Positions 7,533 through 16,083 of a stretch of DNA of 64,000 nt are shown in pieces. Below the pieces are notes generated by a model. That model did not search any database, was not told where the DNA came from, and worked only from the letters and a program-made list of their open reading frames with translations. The position numbers and the translations under genes are program-made. The stretch's first letter is position 1. Every line of letters begins with the position of its first letter. Source of the stretch: Bacteroidetes bacterium GWA2_40_15 (GTDB taxonomy: Bacteria; Bacteroidota; Bacteroidia; Bacteroidales; VadinHA17); assembly GCA_001768195.1 (NCBI GenBank), contig MENI01000112.1:16261-80260 (forward strand), in the 5' to 3' direction.

Positions 7533-9983
7533 TTATTCAAGACTCTTCAAAATCTGTTCCAAAGCTATAAAATCGGAGCAGAGAACGTCGCGGGCCTTGC
7601 TTCCTTCAAATGAACCAACAACACCTGCGGCCTCGAGCTGATCAATTATTCTGCCGGCACGGTTGTAACCGATTGACAGTTTTCGCTGAATAAGGGAGGT
7701 TGAACCCTGCTGATGCTGGACAACAAGCCTGGCAGCATCTTCGAACATCGGGTCTCTCTTGCGAAGGTCCACCTCTATGGCTCCTGAATCGCTGTCGTCA
7801 ACATATTCAGGCAGGTGCATGGCATCGGGATAGCCTTGCTGTGATCCTATAAAATCTGTAAGCTCTTCTATTTCAGGAGTGTCGATAAATGCACACTGCA
7901 CCCTTACCGGTTCGTTGCCTGAAGAAATAAGCATGTCGCCCCGGCCTACGAGCCTGTCGGCTCCTGTTGCATCGAGTATGGTTCGTGAATCGACTGATGA
8001 AAATACCCTGAATGCAATACGTGTGGGGAAGTTTGCTTTGATAAAGCCTGTTATTATGTTAGCTGAAGGACGCTGGGTGGAGATTATAAGGTGTATTCCT
8101 ATAGCCCTTGCCAGCTGGGCAAGCCTTCCGATAGGGCCTTCAATTTCGCGGCCGGCAGTCATTATAAGATCTGCAAATTCATCTATTATGAGAACAATAT
8201 AGGGCAGATATTTATGTCCTTTCTCCGGATTAAGCTTTCTCGATATGAATTTTTCATTGTACTCCTTGATATTTCTCGATTGTGCCGCTTTAAGCAGTTC
8301 AAGCCTGTTATCCATCTCAATACACAATGAATTAAGGGTATTTATGACTTTCTGGGTATCTGTGATAATGGCATCCTCATCTCCCGGCAGCTTGGCCAGG
8401 AAATGTCTTTCAATTTTCATATAAAGAGGAAGTTCGACCCTTTTGGGATCGATCAGCACAAATTTGACTTCTGAAGGATGCTTCTTATATAGAATAGACG
8501 TTATAATTGCATTTATACCTACAGATTTTCCCTGTCCGGTTGCACCTGCAACCAGCAGGTGAGGCATTTTTGTCAGATCTACGATAAAGGGTTCATTGGT
8601 TATTGTTCTGCCCAGAGCCAGGGCAATATCAAACTTGGTTTCCTGAAAAGCCTTTGAGGTGATTAGCGACCGCATTGAGACCATTTCAGGTTTTTTGTTG
8701 GGGACTTCTATCCCGACTGTGCCTCTTCCGGGAATAGGTGCTATAATCCTTATTCCCAATGCTGAAAGGTTCAAAGCAATATCATCTTCAAGCGACTTGA
8801 TACGGGCTATTTTTACTCCGCGCTCAGGAACAATTTCATAAAGTGTTACAGTAGGACCGATTGTTGCCGATATGCTCCTGATACTTATCTTATGGTCGCC
8901 CAGTGTCTTTATAATATTCTCCTTATTTTGAAATACTTCGCTGTTATCAAATGATGACTCTGATTTATGTTCCTTTAAAATGGTAACAGGCGGAAATTTG
9001 TATTTCGATAAATCCAGCCTCGGGTCGTAGTTTTCCATTATCTTCTCTACCTCCTGGGCAGTAAGAATATCTTCTGCTTCCGGTCTGGATATATTAATCG
9101 GGACCACATCCTCCAAAGGCAGGTTTCGAATGTCATTATCAAGATCGTGTACTATCGGGCCTTTGGTAAGCTGTTCATCGCTCCTGTCCATGGCATCATC
9201 CTCTTCAACCCTCTCATTCAGGTTCCTGACCACAAACTCAACAAACTCATTTTCTTCCTGTTCATCAATGGAAATATCATTCTCCGGCTCAGGATGAAGG
9301 GGATCAGGGACTATTTCTTCCTCAGCTATTTTAACATCATCAGGTTTATGCTTAAAAAGAATCAGGAATGGTTTTAGAAATAGTCTGAAGGACTCAGGTT
9401 TAAAACTCAATGCGAAAATGAGGTAAGTAATGGTAATAATTATTACCATTACCCCGGTTCCGGGTGATCCCAGAAAAGACTTAAGCCATTCCGTAATAAA
9501 ATATCCCTGGGCGCCACCTGGTCCGCTTTTAAGGTAACCATCTGCCACTCCGAAAATATAACTCAGGATGAGAGACAATATTATTGCAGCGAATGTGAAC
9601 TTTGTAATAAGGTTTACAGGCTTTATTTTAGGAAATTTCAGAAGATATAGTCCGAGTGAGCCAAAGATCATGGGGATAAAAAATGCACCATATCCGAACC
9701 CAAAAGCCATTAAATACCTCGCCAGGAACAGTCCGCTTTTCCCTGACCAGTTTTTAACTTTAATCTCAGCACCTGATAATACTTCTGAATTTGGCAGGCT
9801 GTCATCGAACTTCCACCAGACCAGATATGAAATACAGGCAAGCAGGAGATACAGTGCAAAACCTGTAATAAGGATTCCGGCAATGAATTTGATCCTCTCG
9901 TCAGTAAAGAAGGATTTTGAGTTTGCAGAACCTTTAGCTGATTTCGTATTCTTCTTGGGAGACTCTTCCTTCTCTTTGGTCAT
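7533..9983 (-). CDS. ftsK: FtsK/SpoIIIE-type DNA translocase
   Basis: 816 residues. About four membrane helices lie within residues 30-195, followed by an acidic linker (about 215-320), the alpha/beta translocase core and a winged-helix gamma domain. Walker A is GATGQGKS at 480-487, Walker B is IVLIIDEFADL near 596-606, and the intervening FVLIDPKRVEL is characteristic of FtsK. The C-terminal QRKLSIGYNRAGRIIDQLE (about 760-790) is the DNA-reading gamma module. It pumps chromosome ends across the division septum and guides XerCD dimer resolution. Length and architecture are normal. The lolA-like gene follows with almost no gap. Confidence 0.96.
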   Translation of the reverse strand: MTKEKEESPKKNTKSAKGSANSKSFFTDERIKFIAGILITGFALYLLLACISYLVWWKFDDSLPNSEVLSGAEIKVKNWSGKSGLFLARYLMAFGFGYGAFFIPMIFGSLGLYLLKFPKIKPVNLITKFTFAAIILSLILSYIFGVADGYLKSGPGGAQGYFITEWLKSFLGSPGTGVMVIIITITYLIFALSFKPESFRLFLKPFLILFKHKPDDVKIAEEEIVPDPLHPEPENDISIDEQEENEFVEFVVRNLNERVEEDDAMDRSDEQLTKGPIVHDLDNDIRNLPLEDVVPINISRPEAEDILTAQEVEKIMENYDPRLDLSKYKFPPVTILKEHKSESSFDNSEVFQNKENIIKTLGDHKISIRSISATIGPTVTLYEIVPERGVKIARIKSLEDDIALNLSALGIRIIAPIPGRGTVGIEVPNKKPEMVSMRSLITSKAFQETKFDIALALGRTITNEPFIVDLTKMPHLLVAGATGQGKSVGINAIITSILYKKHPSEVKFVLIDPKRVELPLYMKIERHFLAKLPGDEDAIITDTQKVINTLNSLCIEMDNRLELLKAAQSRNIKEYNEKFISRKLNPEKGHKYLPYIVLIIDEFADLIMTAGREIEGPIGRLAQLARAIGIHLIISTQRPSANIITGFIKANFPTRIAFRVFSSVDSRTILDATGADRLVGRGDMLISSGNEPVRVQCAFIDTPEIEELTDFIGSQQGYPDAMHLPEYVDDSDSGAIEVDLRKRDPMFEDAARLVVQHQQGSTSLIQRKLSIGYNRAGRIIDQLEAAGVVGSFEGSKARDVLCSDFIALEQILKSLE

Positions 9984-10026
9984 TGCTGAATTAAGTTTTC
10001 CTTTGGGTTAGTTTAAAAACGCAATC

Positions 10027-10052
10027 CAAAGGTAATAATTTTGCTCCTTCAA
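10027..10052 (-). promoter_or_regulatory. Candidate promoter of ftsK
   Basis: On the minus strand, TACCTTTG (10027-10034) matches TANNTTTG, preceded by TTTTTG with a 15-base spacer, slightly short. It lies 44 bases upstream of the ftsK ATG. Confidence 0.5.
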
Positions 10053-10123
10053 AAATATGTGTCAAAGTGATTTTGTTTCAATCCTTACAGACTGATTCCT
10101 GTTGCCTTCAGCCATCAGCCTTA

Positions 10124-10810
10124 CTACAGACTTGTCATTGAATTGATAAACTTATTTATCTCTTCCCTTGAGACTCTTTTAAAATCATTTCTTCTTGTGA
10201 ATGTTTGATCGTTAATTTCCTTACTGTAGACATTTTCGGCACTGAAATGAACTTCAGTTGTGCCAAGGTAGAAGAAGAAATCCATCAGGACACCGTCAAT
10301 ATCTTTGAAAGGAGTTGAAACATTTGAGTTTTTTACATCGATCTCATCCGTATACCAGATGCTCATAACTTTGCTCCTGTCGGACGGGAATGTCACCTCG
10401 GCATTCTGACAGTTAAATCCGCATATCTGAGCTGTCTGAGAAGTTTTCTTCAGTTCCATACCTTCCATGCCTTCAAATCCCGGAAAGAGTTCTCCCTCTT
10501 CAGCCGCATAATAATATTTAATAGTGAAAAGACTGAAGTAGGTATCGAAAATTCCATCTTCCGGATTTGTAAGGTTTAAAATACCCGAATTTCCAAAGTT
10601 AGAAACCATTTCAAATAACAGTTTGTCCTTTTTGAAATACACAACAAGGGTTTGGGGCAGTACCTCCTTTGGCACTCCACCCAGACTGGCAGAATATTCA
10701 ATTGCGTAATGAATCTCCCCCTGGTTGATGTCTCTGCCCCCCTTTTCTCTGCAGGAGTAGCTCAAAAAGACAATGAGAAATATAAAAACAGAAATAATGC
10801 CGGATCTCAC
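10124..10810 (-). CDS. Unknown secreted lipoprotein (DUF4412-like)
   Basis: 228 residues with a lipoprotein signal, IISVFIFLIVFLSYSC, giving acylated Cys20. The mature part is beta-rich, beginning GEIHYAIEYSASLGG, with KTSQTAQICGFNCQNAEVTFP in the middle; the two Cys there may form a disulfide. The order of an early intact-protein strand, a KDKLLFEM segment and a C-terminal region resembles DUF4412/GLPGLI-type periplasmic proteins, but I do not firmly recognise it. It lies upstream of ftsK on the same strand with a 140-base gap containing ftsK's own promoter-like box. Function unknown. Confidence 0.75.
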   Translation of the reverse strand: MRSGIISVFIFLIVFLSYSCREKGGRDINQGEIHYAIEYSASLGGVPKEVLPQTLVVYFKKDKLLFEMVSNFGNSGILNLTNPEDGIFDTYFSLFTIKYYYAAEEGELFPGFEGMEGMELKKTSQTAQICGFNCQNAEVTFPSDRSKVMSIWYTDEIDVKNSNVSTPFKDIDGVLMDFFFYLGTTEVHFSAENVYSKEINDQTFTRRNDFKRVSREEINKFINSMTSL

Positions 10811-11111
10811 TTATGTGCTTTTATTATGAATCATGTAAAAATAGCAAATTTTTTTAACTTCAGTTCTCAGGTGTGATAATTATGAATCTGATATACAAAA
10901 ACATGTTGTTTAACATATTTGGGATGATGTCATTTTTAGCAGTTGCCGCTCTCTGATAACGTTCAATTTGATAGTTTTGCTTTCTTAAGATTCAAGGTTT
11001 AATGAAGATGTTAATTCCAGTAAATGGATGAATTGATTTTCGAGCGATATAAAACTTTTAGCATCACATAATGAGATTTTATTTTCGATTTACCAATGAA
11101 TATTCAATTTT
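10811..11111. other. 301-base gap between lipoprotein and carbamate kinase remnant
   Basis: AT-rich. It holds a 24-codon reading frame at 10882-10956 (MNLIYKNM... ending in a hydrophobic stretch) with no support as a gene, and a TAGTTTTG box at 10972-10979 that could be a relic promoter for the broken carbamate kinase. Nothing else was recognised. Confidence 0.5.
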
Positions 11112-11388
11112 ATGAAAAAGAAACTTGCCGTTGTCGCACTTGGCGGAAATGCTCTTCTCAGGGGCGATCAGACTGGCACCATTGATGAGCAGGAGCAGAA
11201 TACCACAGAGACTCTTGAAAATCTTGTTTTTCTCATAAATGAAGGTTATGATCTGGTGATCACGCATGGAAACGGACCGCAGGTAGGCAATATCCTGATG
11301 CGAAATGATGCTCACTGAGGCATTTAAGCTTGCCGATACAAAATTCGGTTCAAAGATAACTATGGAGTATGAGGATGAGAAGCGGTAG
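11112..11388 (+). pseudogene. arcC: Carbamate kinase, internally deleted
   Basis: The first 66 codons are an excellent carbamate kinase N-terminus: KKLAVVALGGNALLRGD (the phosphate-binding GGNA motif) and VITHGNGPQVGNILMRND. The frame then stops at 11316-11318. In another frame, 11314-11388 encodes TEAFKLADTKFGSKITMEY..., which I recognise as the carboxyl end of the same enzyme (usual ending ITEA.KLADKxxGxKIT). About 220 central residues, including the catalytic core, are gone, and the two ends are joined out of frame. Intact enzymes have about 310 residues. Its usual arginine-deiminase partner, ornithine carbamoyltransferase, follows intact. Assembly error is an alternative explanation. Confidence 0.85.
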
Positions 11389-11410
11389 ACCTATTTCATG
11401 AACTCACCCC

Positions 11411-11440
11411 CGGCCCCTCTCTGCTTCGCAAAGAGGGGTG
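11411..11440. repeat. GC-rich intergenic hairpin
   Basis: CCCCTCT (11414-11420) pairs with AGAGGGG (11432-11438); the loop contains a nested TGC-TTC-GCA stem. It is of the same style as the CCCCTCC hairpins at 46.7 and 47.0 kb and stands out from the AT-rich surroundings. Confidence 0.6.
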
Positions 11441-11487
11441 TCAATTGGTAGAAGAATGCCAGGATTGATATGTTAATACTTTTCCAC

Positions 11488-11550
11488 CCTTACGCCTTTT
11501 GCCTTACGCCTTTTGCCTTACGCCTTTTGCCTTACGCCTTACGCCTTATT
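11488..11550. repeat. 7-bp tandem array alternating CCTTACG and CCTTTTG
   Basis: Nine units of exact period 7: CCTTACG and CCTTTTG alternate three times, then CCTTACG x2 and CCTTATT. The alternation means a 14-bp higher-order unit was duplicated. The unit CCTTACG is the same as in the array at 6826. It lies upstream of the ornithine carbamoyltransferase gene. Confidence 0.9.
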
Positions 11551-11573
11551 ATAAATATTTCTTATTTTTACCC

Positions 11574-11597
11574 TCAAATTTTCAAATTTTCAAATTA
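11574..11597. repeat. 8-bp tandem repeat directly before a start codon
   Basis: TCAAATTT, TCAAATTT, TCAAATTA, then TC and the ATG of the ornithine carbamoyltransferase gene at 11600. The repeat forms the whole ribosome-landing region; no purine-rich Shine-Dalgarno sequence is present. Confidence 0.6.
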
Positions 11598-11599
11598 TC

Positions 11600-12601
11600 A
11601 TGGCATATAACCTTGGCAACAGAAGTTTCCTTAAACTTCTCGATTTCAGGCCAGAAGAGATTAAATTCCTTCTTGATCTGGCAGCTGACCTTAAAAAAGC
11701 AAAACAGAGCGGTACCGAACAACACAGGTTGAAGGGAAAGAATATTGCACTTATATTTGAAAAGGCATCAACAAGGACAAGGTGCGCTTTCGAGGTCGCT
11801 GCTCTTGATCAGGGAGCGCATGTAACATATATCGGTCCTGGCGGATCGCAGATAGGTCAGAAGGAATCTATAAAAGATACTGCAAGAGTGCTTGGCCGTA
11901 TGTATGATGGCATTGAGTACAGAGGCTATGGTCAGGATATTGTAGAGGTACTTGCAGAATATGCAGGGGTCCCGGTCTGGAACGGATTAACAAATGAATT
12001 CCACCCTACACAGATCCTTGCCGATTTCATGACAATGCTGGAACATTCTGAGAAACCACTGAACAGGATATCATTCTGCTACCTTGGTGATGCCCGTAAT
12101 AACATGGGCAATTCCCTCATGGTAGGGGCAGCCAAAATGGGAATGGACTTCAGGGCTGCTGCTCCAAAACAGTGCCAGCCAGCTGATGAACTGGTTAAAA
12201 AATGCCGCGAGATAGCCAAATCCACCGGGGCTGTGATCACTATTACCGACAAGGTAACCAAAGCCGTAAAGGGTGTTGATTTCCTTTATACCGATGTATG
12301 GGTATCAATGGGAGAACCTGATTCTGTGTGGGCGGAACGCGTAAGACTGTTAAAACCATATCAGGTCAACATGGATGTTATAAAGAAAACTGGCAACCCG
12401 GCTGTTAAATTCCTTCATTGCCTGCCTGCTTTTCATAACCGCGATACAAAAGTGGGAGAGGAGATTTTCCGGAAATATGGTCTCGATGGGATGGAAGTGA
12501 CAGAAGATGTATTCGAATCAGACTATTCAATAGTATTTGATGAGGCTGAAAACAGGCTTCATACTATAAAGGCGGTGATGGTTGCAACGCTGGGTAGCTG
12601 A
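11600..12601 (+). CDS. argF: Ornithine carbamoyltransferase
   Basis: 333 residues. The carbamoyl-phosphate site STRTRCAFE is at about residues 56-64, the second-domain ornithine site is DVWVSMGE, and HCLPAFH carries the catalytic Cys. [20 protein letters not shown] is also typical. It makes citrulline from ornithine and carbamoyl phosphate in arginine synthesis, or runs in reverse in arginine fermentation. Length and sequence fit the long form used by both ArgF and ArcB. The neighbouring dead carbamate kinase suggests an ancestral arginine-deiminase cluster whose ATP-yielding step was lost, leaving this enzyme for biosynthesis; that is inference. It ends only 16 bases from the convergent DUF456 gene. 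Confidence 0.95.
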   Translation: MAYNLGNRSFLKLLDFRPEEIKFLLDLAADLKKAKQSGTEQHRLKGKNIALIFEKASTRTRCAFEVAALDQGAHVTYIGPGGSQIGQKESIKDTARVLGRMYDGIEYRGYGQDIVEVLAEYAGVPVWNGLTNEFHPTQILADFMTMLEHSEKPLNRISFCYLGDARNNMGNSLMVGAAKMGMDFRAAAPKQCQPADELVKKCREIAKSTGAVITITDKVTKAVKGVDFLYTDVWVSMGEPDSVWAERVRLLKPYQVNMDVIKKTGNPAVKFLHCLPAFHNRDTKVGEEIFRKYGLDGMEVTEDVFESDYSIVFDEAENRLHTIKAVMVATLGS

Positions 12602-12617
12602 AAGGCAAAGGGCGTCT

Positions 12618-13097
12618 TTATGCAATCCACTCTTTCACGAAATAGAATGTCATAACGAATGAAGCTGCGAGCTTTAATCCTACTCCGGTAAGAAATCCGA
12701 GGAGGCTGCCAAAGCCAGCCCGGAGTGCATAGTTTATATCATCCCTGAATATCAGTTCTCCTACAAAAGCACCTATCAGCGGGCCTGTTATAAGTCCAAG
12801 CGGGCCTAGGAACAAACCTATTATCAACCCAATGGCAGCTCCCCTGGTACCGTATTTGGAACCGCCGAATTTTTTTGTACCCCATACAGGCACGAAAAAA
12901 TCGAGTATTGTTACTGTGAGTGCTATAGCTCCAAGAGTTATTAATGCAAGCTCAGTGAATTGGCCGAATCGTGTAAGATGAAGTAATATGATTCCAAGAA
13001 AACTAAACGGAGGACCTGGCAAAACGGGTACCAGGCAACCTATTACTCCCATTGCCATCAGGAATATGCCTGTTATCAGGAGAATATAATCTGACAT
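12618..13097 (-). CDS. DUF456 small membrane protein
   Basis: 159 residues, almost entirely membrane-embedded, with about four helices. A Gly/Pro-rich hairpin near the N-terminus (GCLVPVLPGPPFSFLG) and a glycine-zipper segment near residues 85-120 (GAAIGLIIGLFLGPLGLITG) are the DUF456 signature. The function of this family is not established. It converges with the ornithine carbamoyltransferase gene and lies downstream of the DUF3276 gene with a short gap, so it may be cotranscribed with that gene. Confidence 0.85.
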   Translation of the reverse strand: MSDYILLITGIFLMAMGVIGCLVPVLPGPPFSFLGIILLHLTRFGQFTELALITLGAIALTVTILDFFVPVWGTKKFGGSKYGTRGAAIGLIIGLFLGPLGLITGPLIGAFVGELIFRDDINYALRAGFGSLLGFLTGVGLKLAASFVMTFYFVKEWIA

Positions 13098-13135
13098 CCG
13101 GAAGTTTGCTAATAAATGATTATGAATATGAAAAC

Positions 13136-13543
13136 CTATTTCTCTCCCAGGTCATCAAATTCAATACTGGTGAATTCAACTGAAGCAAGAGCAGGTTTTT
13201 CGGTTCCGTTATCATTTTCAGCCGATTGGACAGAACCCGTCGTATCATTTTTCTCATTACCAATATACTCAACTGCATCCTTAAGACCATCAGCAAATTT
13301 TTCAAAATCTTCCTTATAAAGAAAGATCTTGTGTTTCTCATAATAAACCTTTCCCTCTTTGCCTAATCTTTTCTTGCTTTCTGTGATCGTGAGGTAATAA
13401 TCATCTTTTCGTGTAGCTTTTACATCAAAAAAATAGGTTCTTTTTCCAGCCCTTACAACTTTAGTAAAGATCTCTTCCTTAACGACCTTTTCTTCATGAC
13501 CGCCAATTACTTCCTTAATTCCTGCTGCTTCTTCCATTTCCAA
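13136..13543 (-). CDS. DUF3276/PUR-domain nucleic-acid-binding protein
   Basis: 135 residues. Residues about 20-95 form a single PUR-type repeat: EIFTKVVRAGKRTYFFDVK, DYYLTITESKKR and KHKIFLYKEDFEKFADGLK. The C-terminal 40 residues are acidic and disordered. DUF3276 is widespread in Bacteroidota and related to the eukaryotic PUR-alpha and Borrelia BpuR nucleic-acid-binding proteins; DNA or RNA binding here is inferred from that. A well-formed promoter precedes it. Confidence 0.88.
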   Translation of the reverse strand: MEMEEAAGIKEVIGGHEEKVVKEEIFTKVVRAGKRTYFFDVKATRKDDYYLTITESKKRLGKEGKVYYEKHKIFLYKEDFEKFADGLKDAVEYIGNEKNDTTGSVQSAENDNGTEKPALASVEFTSIEFDDLGEK

Positions 13544-13576
13544 GTCAGTTATTTATAAGGTTTTCCTTAATACTGT

Positions 13577-13605
13577 CAAATGTAACAATTATTTTTTCAA
13601 ATCAA
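13577..13605 (-). promoter_or_regulatory. Promoter of the DUF3276 gene
   Basis: On the minus strand a -33 TTTTG (TTG at 13603-13605) and -7 TACATTTG (13577-13584) are separated by 18 bases, matching the Bacteroidota housekeeping promoter. The ATG is 34 bases downstream of the -7 box. Confidence 0.7.
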
Positions 13606-13698
13606 AATGTATGAGGTTAATTGAATTGATTTTGAAAATGGATCTGTTTAAAGCTAACTACCAGTCTTCATTTTGACTTAAATATTGGTATTGACGTA

Positions 13699-13727
13699 TT
13701 GAAGGTATGGGAAAAAGACTATTTTTG
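13699..13727 (+). promoter_or_regulatory. Promoter of the nusB operon
   Basis: -33 TTG (13699-13701), an 18-base spacer and -7 TATTTTTG (13720-13727) match the Bacteroidota consensus. Transcription should start about 20 bases before the nusB ATG. Confidence 0.75.
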
Positions 13728-13753
13728 CAGCGGAAATTCGATGTTCTTTATAA

Positions 13754-14713
13754 ATGATAAGCAGAAGATTATTACGCATTAAAGCCCTGATGGCTCTTTA
13801 TGCCTTTAACCGGAGAGAGGATGACACCCTGCCACAGGCTGAATCAGAACTAATGTTCAGTATCGGAAAGTCGTATGAACTTTATCATTATCTGCTGCTG
13901 CTTGTCATTGATATTGCAGATATTGCGGGTGAAAAAATCGACCAGGCACTTCAGAAAAGAATGCCAACCCGTGAAGATCTTAATCCCAGGAGGCGTTTTG
14001 TTGATAATGCGGTAATTGATCAGATCAGGAAAAACAAATCCCTGATAGAATATATATCCTCAAAGAAACTTTCATGGGTCAATAATTCACATATTCCCAG
14101 ATTGTTGTACAACAGGATGATTGCCTGGGAGGTATATGATGAATACATGAAATCGGAAACCAACAGTTACCAGACTGATAAGAAGTTCATAATCAGGATG
14201 GTAACTGAACTTTTTGCCGCCTCTGAAGATTTGTCATCAAATCTGGAAGAACAAAGTATTTACTGGAATGACGATATGGAGTATATTGCTGCGATGCTTG
14301 AAAAAACTCTTAAAAAATTCAAAGCTGATTCCGGGGAAAATACAAGCCTGATGCCATTGTATAAAAATGAAGAGGATGCTGATTTTGTAAAAATACTCTT
14401 CAGAAAAGCAATACTTCATTCTGAAAAGTGCTCGGAGCTGATAGATAAAAACACTACAAACTGGGAGGTTGAGAGAATAGCCCTAATGGATATTCTTGTT
14501 ATGCAACTTGCTATAACAGAAATACTTGAATTTCCTGAAATACCCGTTAAGGTAACTCTTAATGAATATATTGAAATCGCTAAATACTATTGTACCTCCA
14601 AAAGCAGTACCTTTGTCAACGGCATTCTTGACAATATTGTAAAAGAGTTCCGTGAAGCGGGACTTTTTAATAAATCTGGCAGGGGACTGGTAGGCGAAAA
14701 GTACCCGGATTAG
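13754..14713 (+). CDS. nusB: Transcription antitermination factor NusB, long Bacteroidota form
   Basis: 319 residues, more than twice the E. coli protein. The N-terminal half begins ISRRLLRIKALMALYAFNR, and the conserved NusB helices are at the C-terminus, about residues 205-310: KNTTNWEVERIALMDILVMQLAITE, EFPEIPVKVTLNEYIEIAKYY, SSTFVNGILDNIVKEF. The long N-terminal extension is usual in this phylum. It binds boxA RNA with NusE/S10 to promote ribosomal RNA antitermination. It is the first gene of a plus-strand run (DUF1573, YajC, YbbR-like, CoaE) and has its own promoter. Confidence 0.93.
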   Translation: MISRRLLRIKALMALYAFNRREDDTLPQAESELMFSIGKSYELYHYLLLLVIDIADIAGEKIDQALQKRMPTREDLNPRRRFVDNAVIDQIRKNKSLIEYISSKKLSWVNNSHIPRLLYNRMIAWEVYDEYMKSETNSYQTDKKFIIRMVTELFAASEDLSSNLEEQSIYWNDDMEYIAAMLEKTLKKFKADSGENTSLMPLYKNEEDADFVKILFRKAILHSEKCSELIDKNTTNWEVERIALMDILVMQLAITEILEFPEIPVKVTLNEYIEIAKYYCTSKSSTFVNGILDNIVKEFREAGLFNKSGRGLVGEKYPD

Positions 14714-14728
14714 AATTTTATATAAGGC

Positions 14729-15154
14729 ATGAAGAGGTTATTGACCATATTATCGATTATTGTTGTTCTGATTTCAGGTTGTGGAGGAGGTTCACAAAAG
14801 AGCCCTGATAAGAGCGATGCTCTGAATCAGGATACAGGCAAAGCTGTTCTGGTTTTTATGGAGTATGAGCACAATTTCGGAAAAGTTTCAGAGGGGGAGA
14901 AAGTTGCATATATCTTTAACTTTGAAAACAAGGGAACATCAGATCTTGTAATTTTATCAGCCATAACTACATGCGGCTGTACTGTTCCAAAATATGACAG
15001 AAAGCCGATACCTCCCGGAAAAGATGGAAAACTCGAATTGGTTTTTGACACTGAAGGACGAACAGGAATCCAGGTCAAAACAATAACTGTAAGATCCAAT
15101 GCTTCCGAGCCGGTTATTACTCTGAGAATAACTGCAGTGGTGGAATCAGATTAA
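14729..15154 (+). CDS. DUF1573 lipoprotein
   Basis: 141 residues. The lipoprotein signal is LLTILSIIVVLISGC, giving acylated Cys18, followed by GGG. The mature domain is an immunoglobulin-like DUF1573 module: EHNFGKVSEGEKVAYIFNFENKG, with the invariant TTCGCTVPKYDRKPIPPG. These proteins are very common in Bacteroidota, are expected in the periplasm or outer membrane, and have no settled function. It starts 15 bases after nusB. Confidence 0.9.
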   Translation: MKRLLTILSIIVVLISGCGGGSQKSPDKSDALNQDTGKAVLVFMEYEHNFGKVSEGEKVAYIFNFENKGTSDLVILSAITTCGCTVPKYDRKPIPPGKDGKLELVFDTEGRTGIQVKTITVRSNASEPVITLRITAVVESD

Positions 15155-15193
15155 AAACAGACATTTTTGTTTAATAATTAATATTTGTAAACG

Positions 15194-15517
15194 ATGACTA
15201 ATTTTGCATTTTTGTATCTTACAGGACAGCCTGCCGGTGGTGCCGGACAGGCAAATCCTCTGGTGACCTTCCTTCCACTGATCCTTGTATTCGTGGTATT
15301 CTATTTCTTTATGATCAGGCCACAGATGAAGAAGCAGAAAGAGATGAGCAACTACAGAAGTTCGCTTAAAAGAGGTGATAAGGTTATAACAACCGGTGGA
15401 CTTTACGGAAGGGTATATGAAGTAAAGGACAACTACGTCCTGATGGATGTCGGAGGTGATATTAAACTTAAGGTTGATAAGAACGCCCTTCTTAAAGATC
15501 CTTCAGCTGACGAGTAG
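15194..15517 (+). CDS. yajC: Sec translocon accessory subunit YajC
   Basis: 107 residues. One membrane helix, PLVTFLPLILVFVVFYFFMI, is followed by RPQMKKQKEMSNYRSSLKRGDKVITTGGLYGRV, the YajC hallmark, and a small beta domain. It associates with SecDF at the inner membrane. It is in the conserved order nusB-DUF1573-yajC-YbbR-coaE. Confidence 0.95.
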   Translation: MTNFAFLYLTGQPAGGAGQANPLVTFLPLILVFVVFYFFMIRPQMKKQKEMSNYRSSLKRGDKVITTGGLYGRVYEVKDNYVLMDVGGDIKLKVDKNALLKDPSADE

Positions 15518-15569
15518 TCACTTATGACTTTTCATTTACACTGTTTTGGCAGAAAATGAACAAAGTTAC

Positions 15570-16034
15570 ATGGAAAAAAATGAGAAGAAGAAAATAGGTG
15601 GCATCAACAGCGATGTTATTGTATTTGCCTTTTTTCTTCTTCTTGCTTTCTCTCTCTGGTATCTTAATGATCTGGGAAAAGAGACTGAAGCTGACATCAG
15701 GTATCCCGTCAGATTTGTTAATATCCCGAAAGGCCGGGTTCTTTCTGATGATGTGCCTCTCCGGATCAATCTTTACCTGAAGGGCCCGGGTTTTTCAATC
15801 CTGAAATTGAAATATACCGGAAAGAAGACACCGGTAACCATCGATTTATCCAAAGTAACATACCGAAGAGTACCGGAGAGCAAAGGTCCGGATTATTACA
15901 TTCTGACTTCAGTCCTGTCTAAAAGTATTACAGTTCAGTTAAGAACAGATTGCGATGTTACTTCAATAAAACCTGATACTCTTTTTATCACACTCGGAAA
16001 GGGAGATATCAACTCCGGCGGGTCCCGGAAATAG
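15570..16034 (+). CDS. YbbR-like membrane-anchored protein
   Basis: 154 residues from the ATG at 15570; an in-frame TTG at 15546 is possible but less likely. One N-terminal membrane helix (VIVFAFFLLLAFSLWYL) is followed by a periplasmic beta domain with the YbbR-type features RYPVRFVNIPKGRVLSDDVP and LKGPGFSILKLKY. The YajC/YbbR/CoaE order supports the call. Other YbbR proteins accompany c-di-AMP cyclase, but there is no cyclase here. Function unknown. Confidence 0.75.
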   Translation: MEKNEKKKIGGINSDVIVFAFFLLLAFSLWYLNDLGKETEADIRYPVRFVNIPKGRVLSDDVPLRINLYLKGPGFSILKLKYTGKKTPVTIDLSKVTYRRVPESKGPDYYILTSVLSKSITVQLRTDCDVTSIKPDTLFITLGKGDINSGGSRK

Positions 16035-16083
16035 GAGATATCATTATTAAAAAGATGCAAAAGTATTTATTTTTACATTCATT

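Noticed and set aside
10882-10956. 24-codon reading frame MNLIYKNM... upstream of the carbamate kinase remnant
   Set aside because: Too short, no partner, no recognisable family; it may be chance or a relic.
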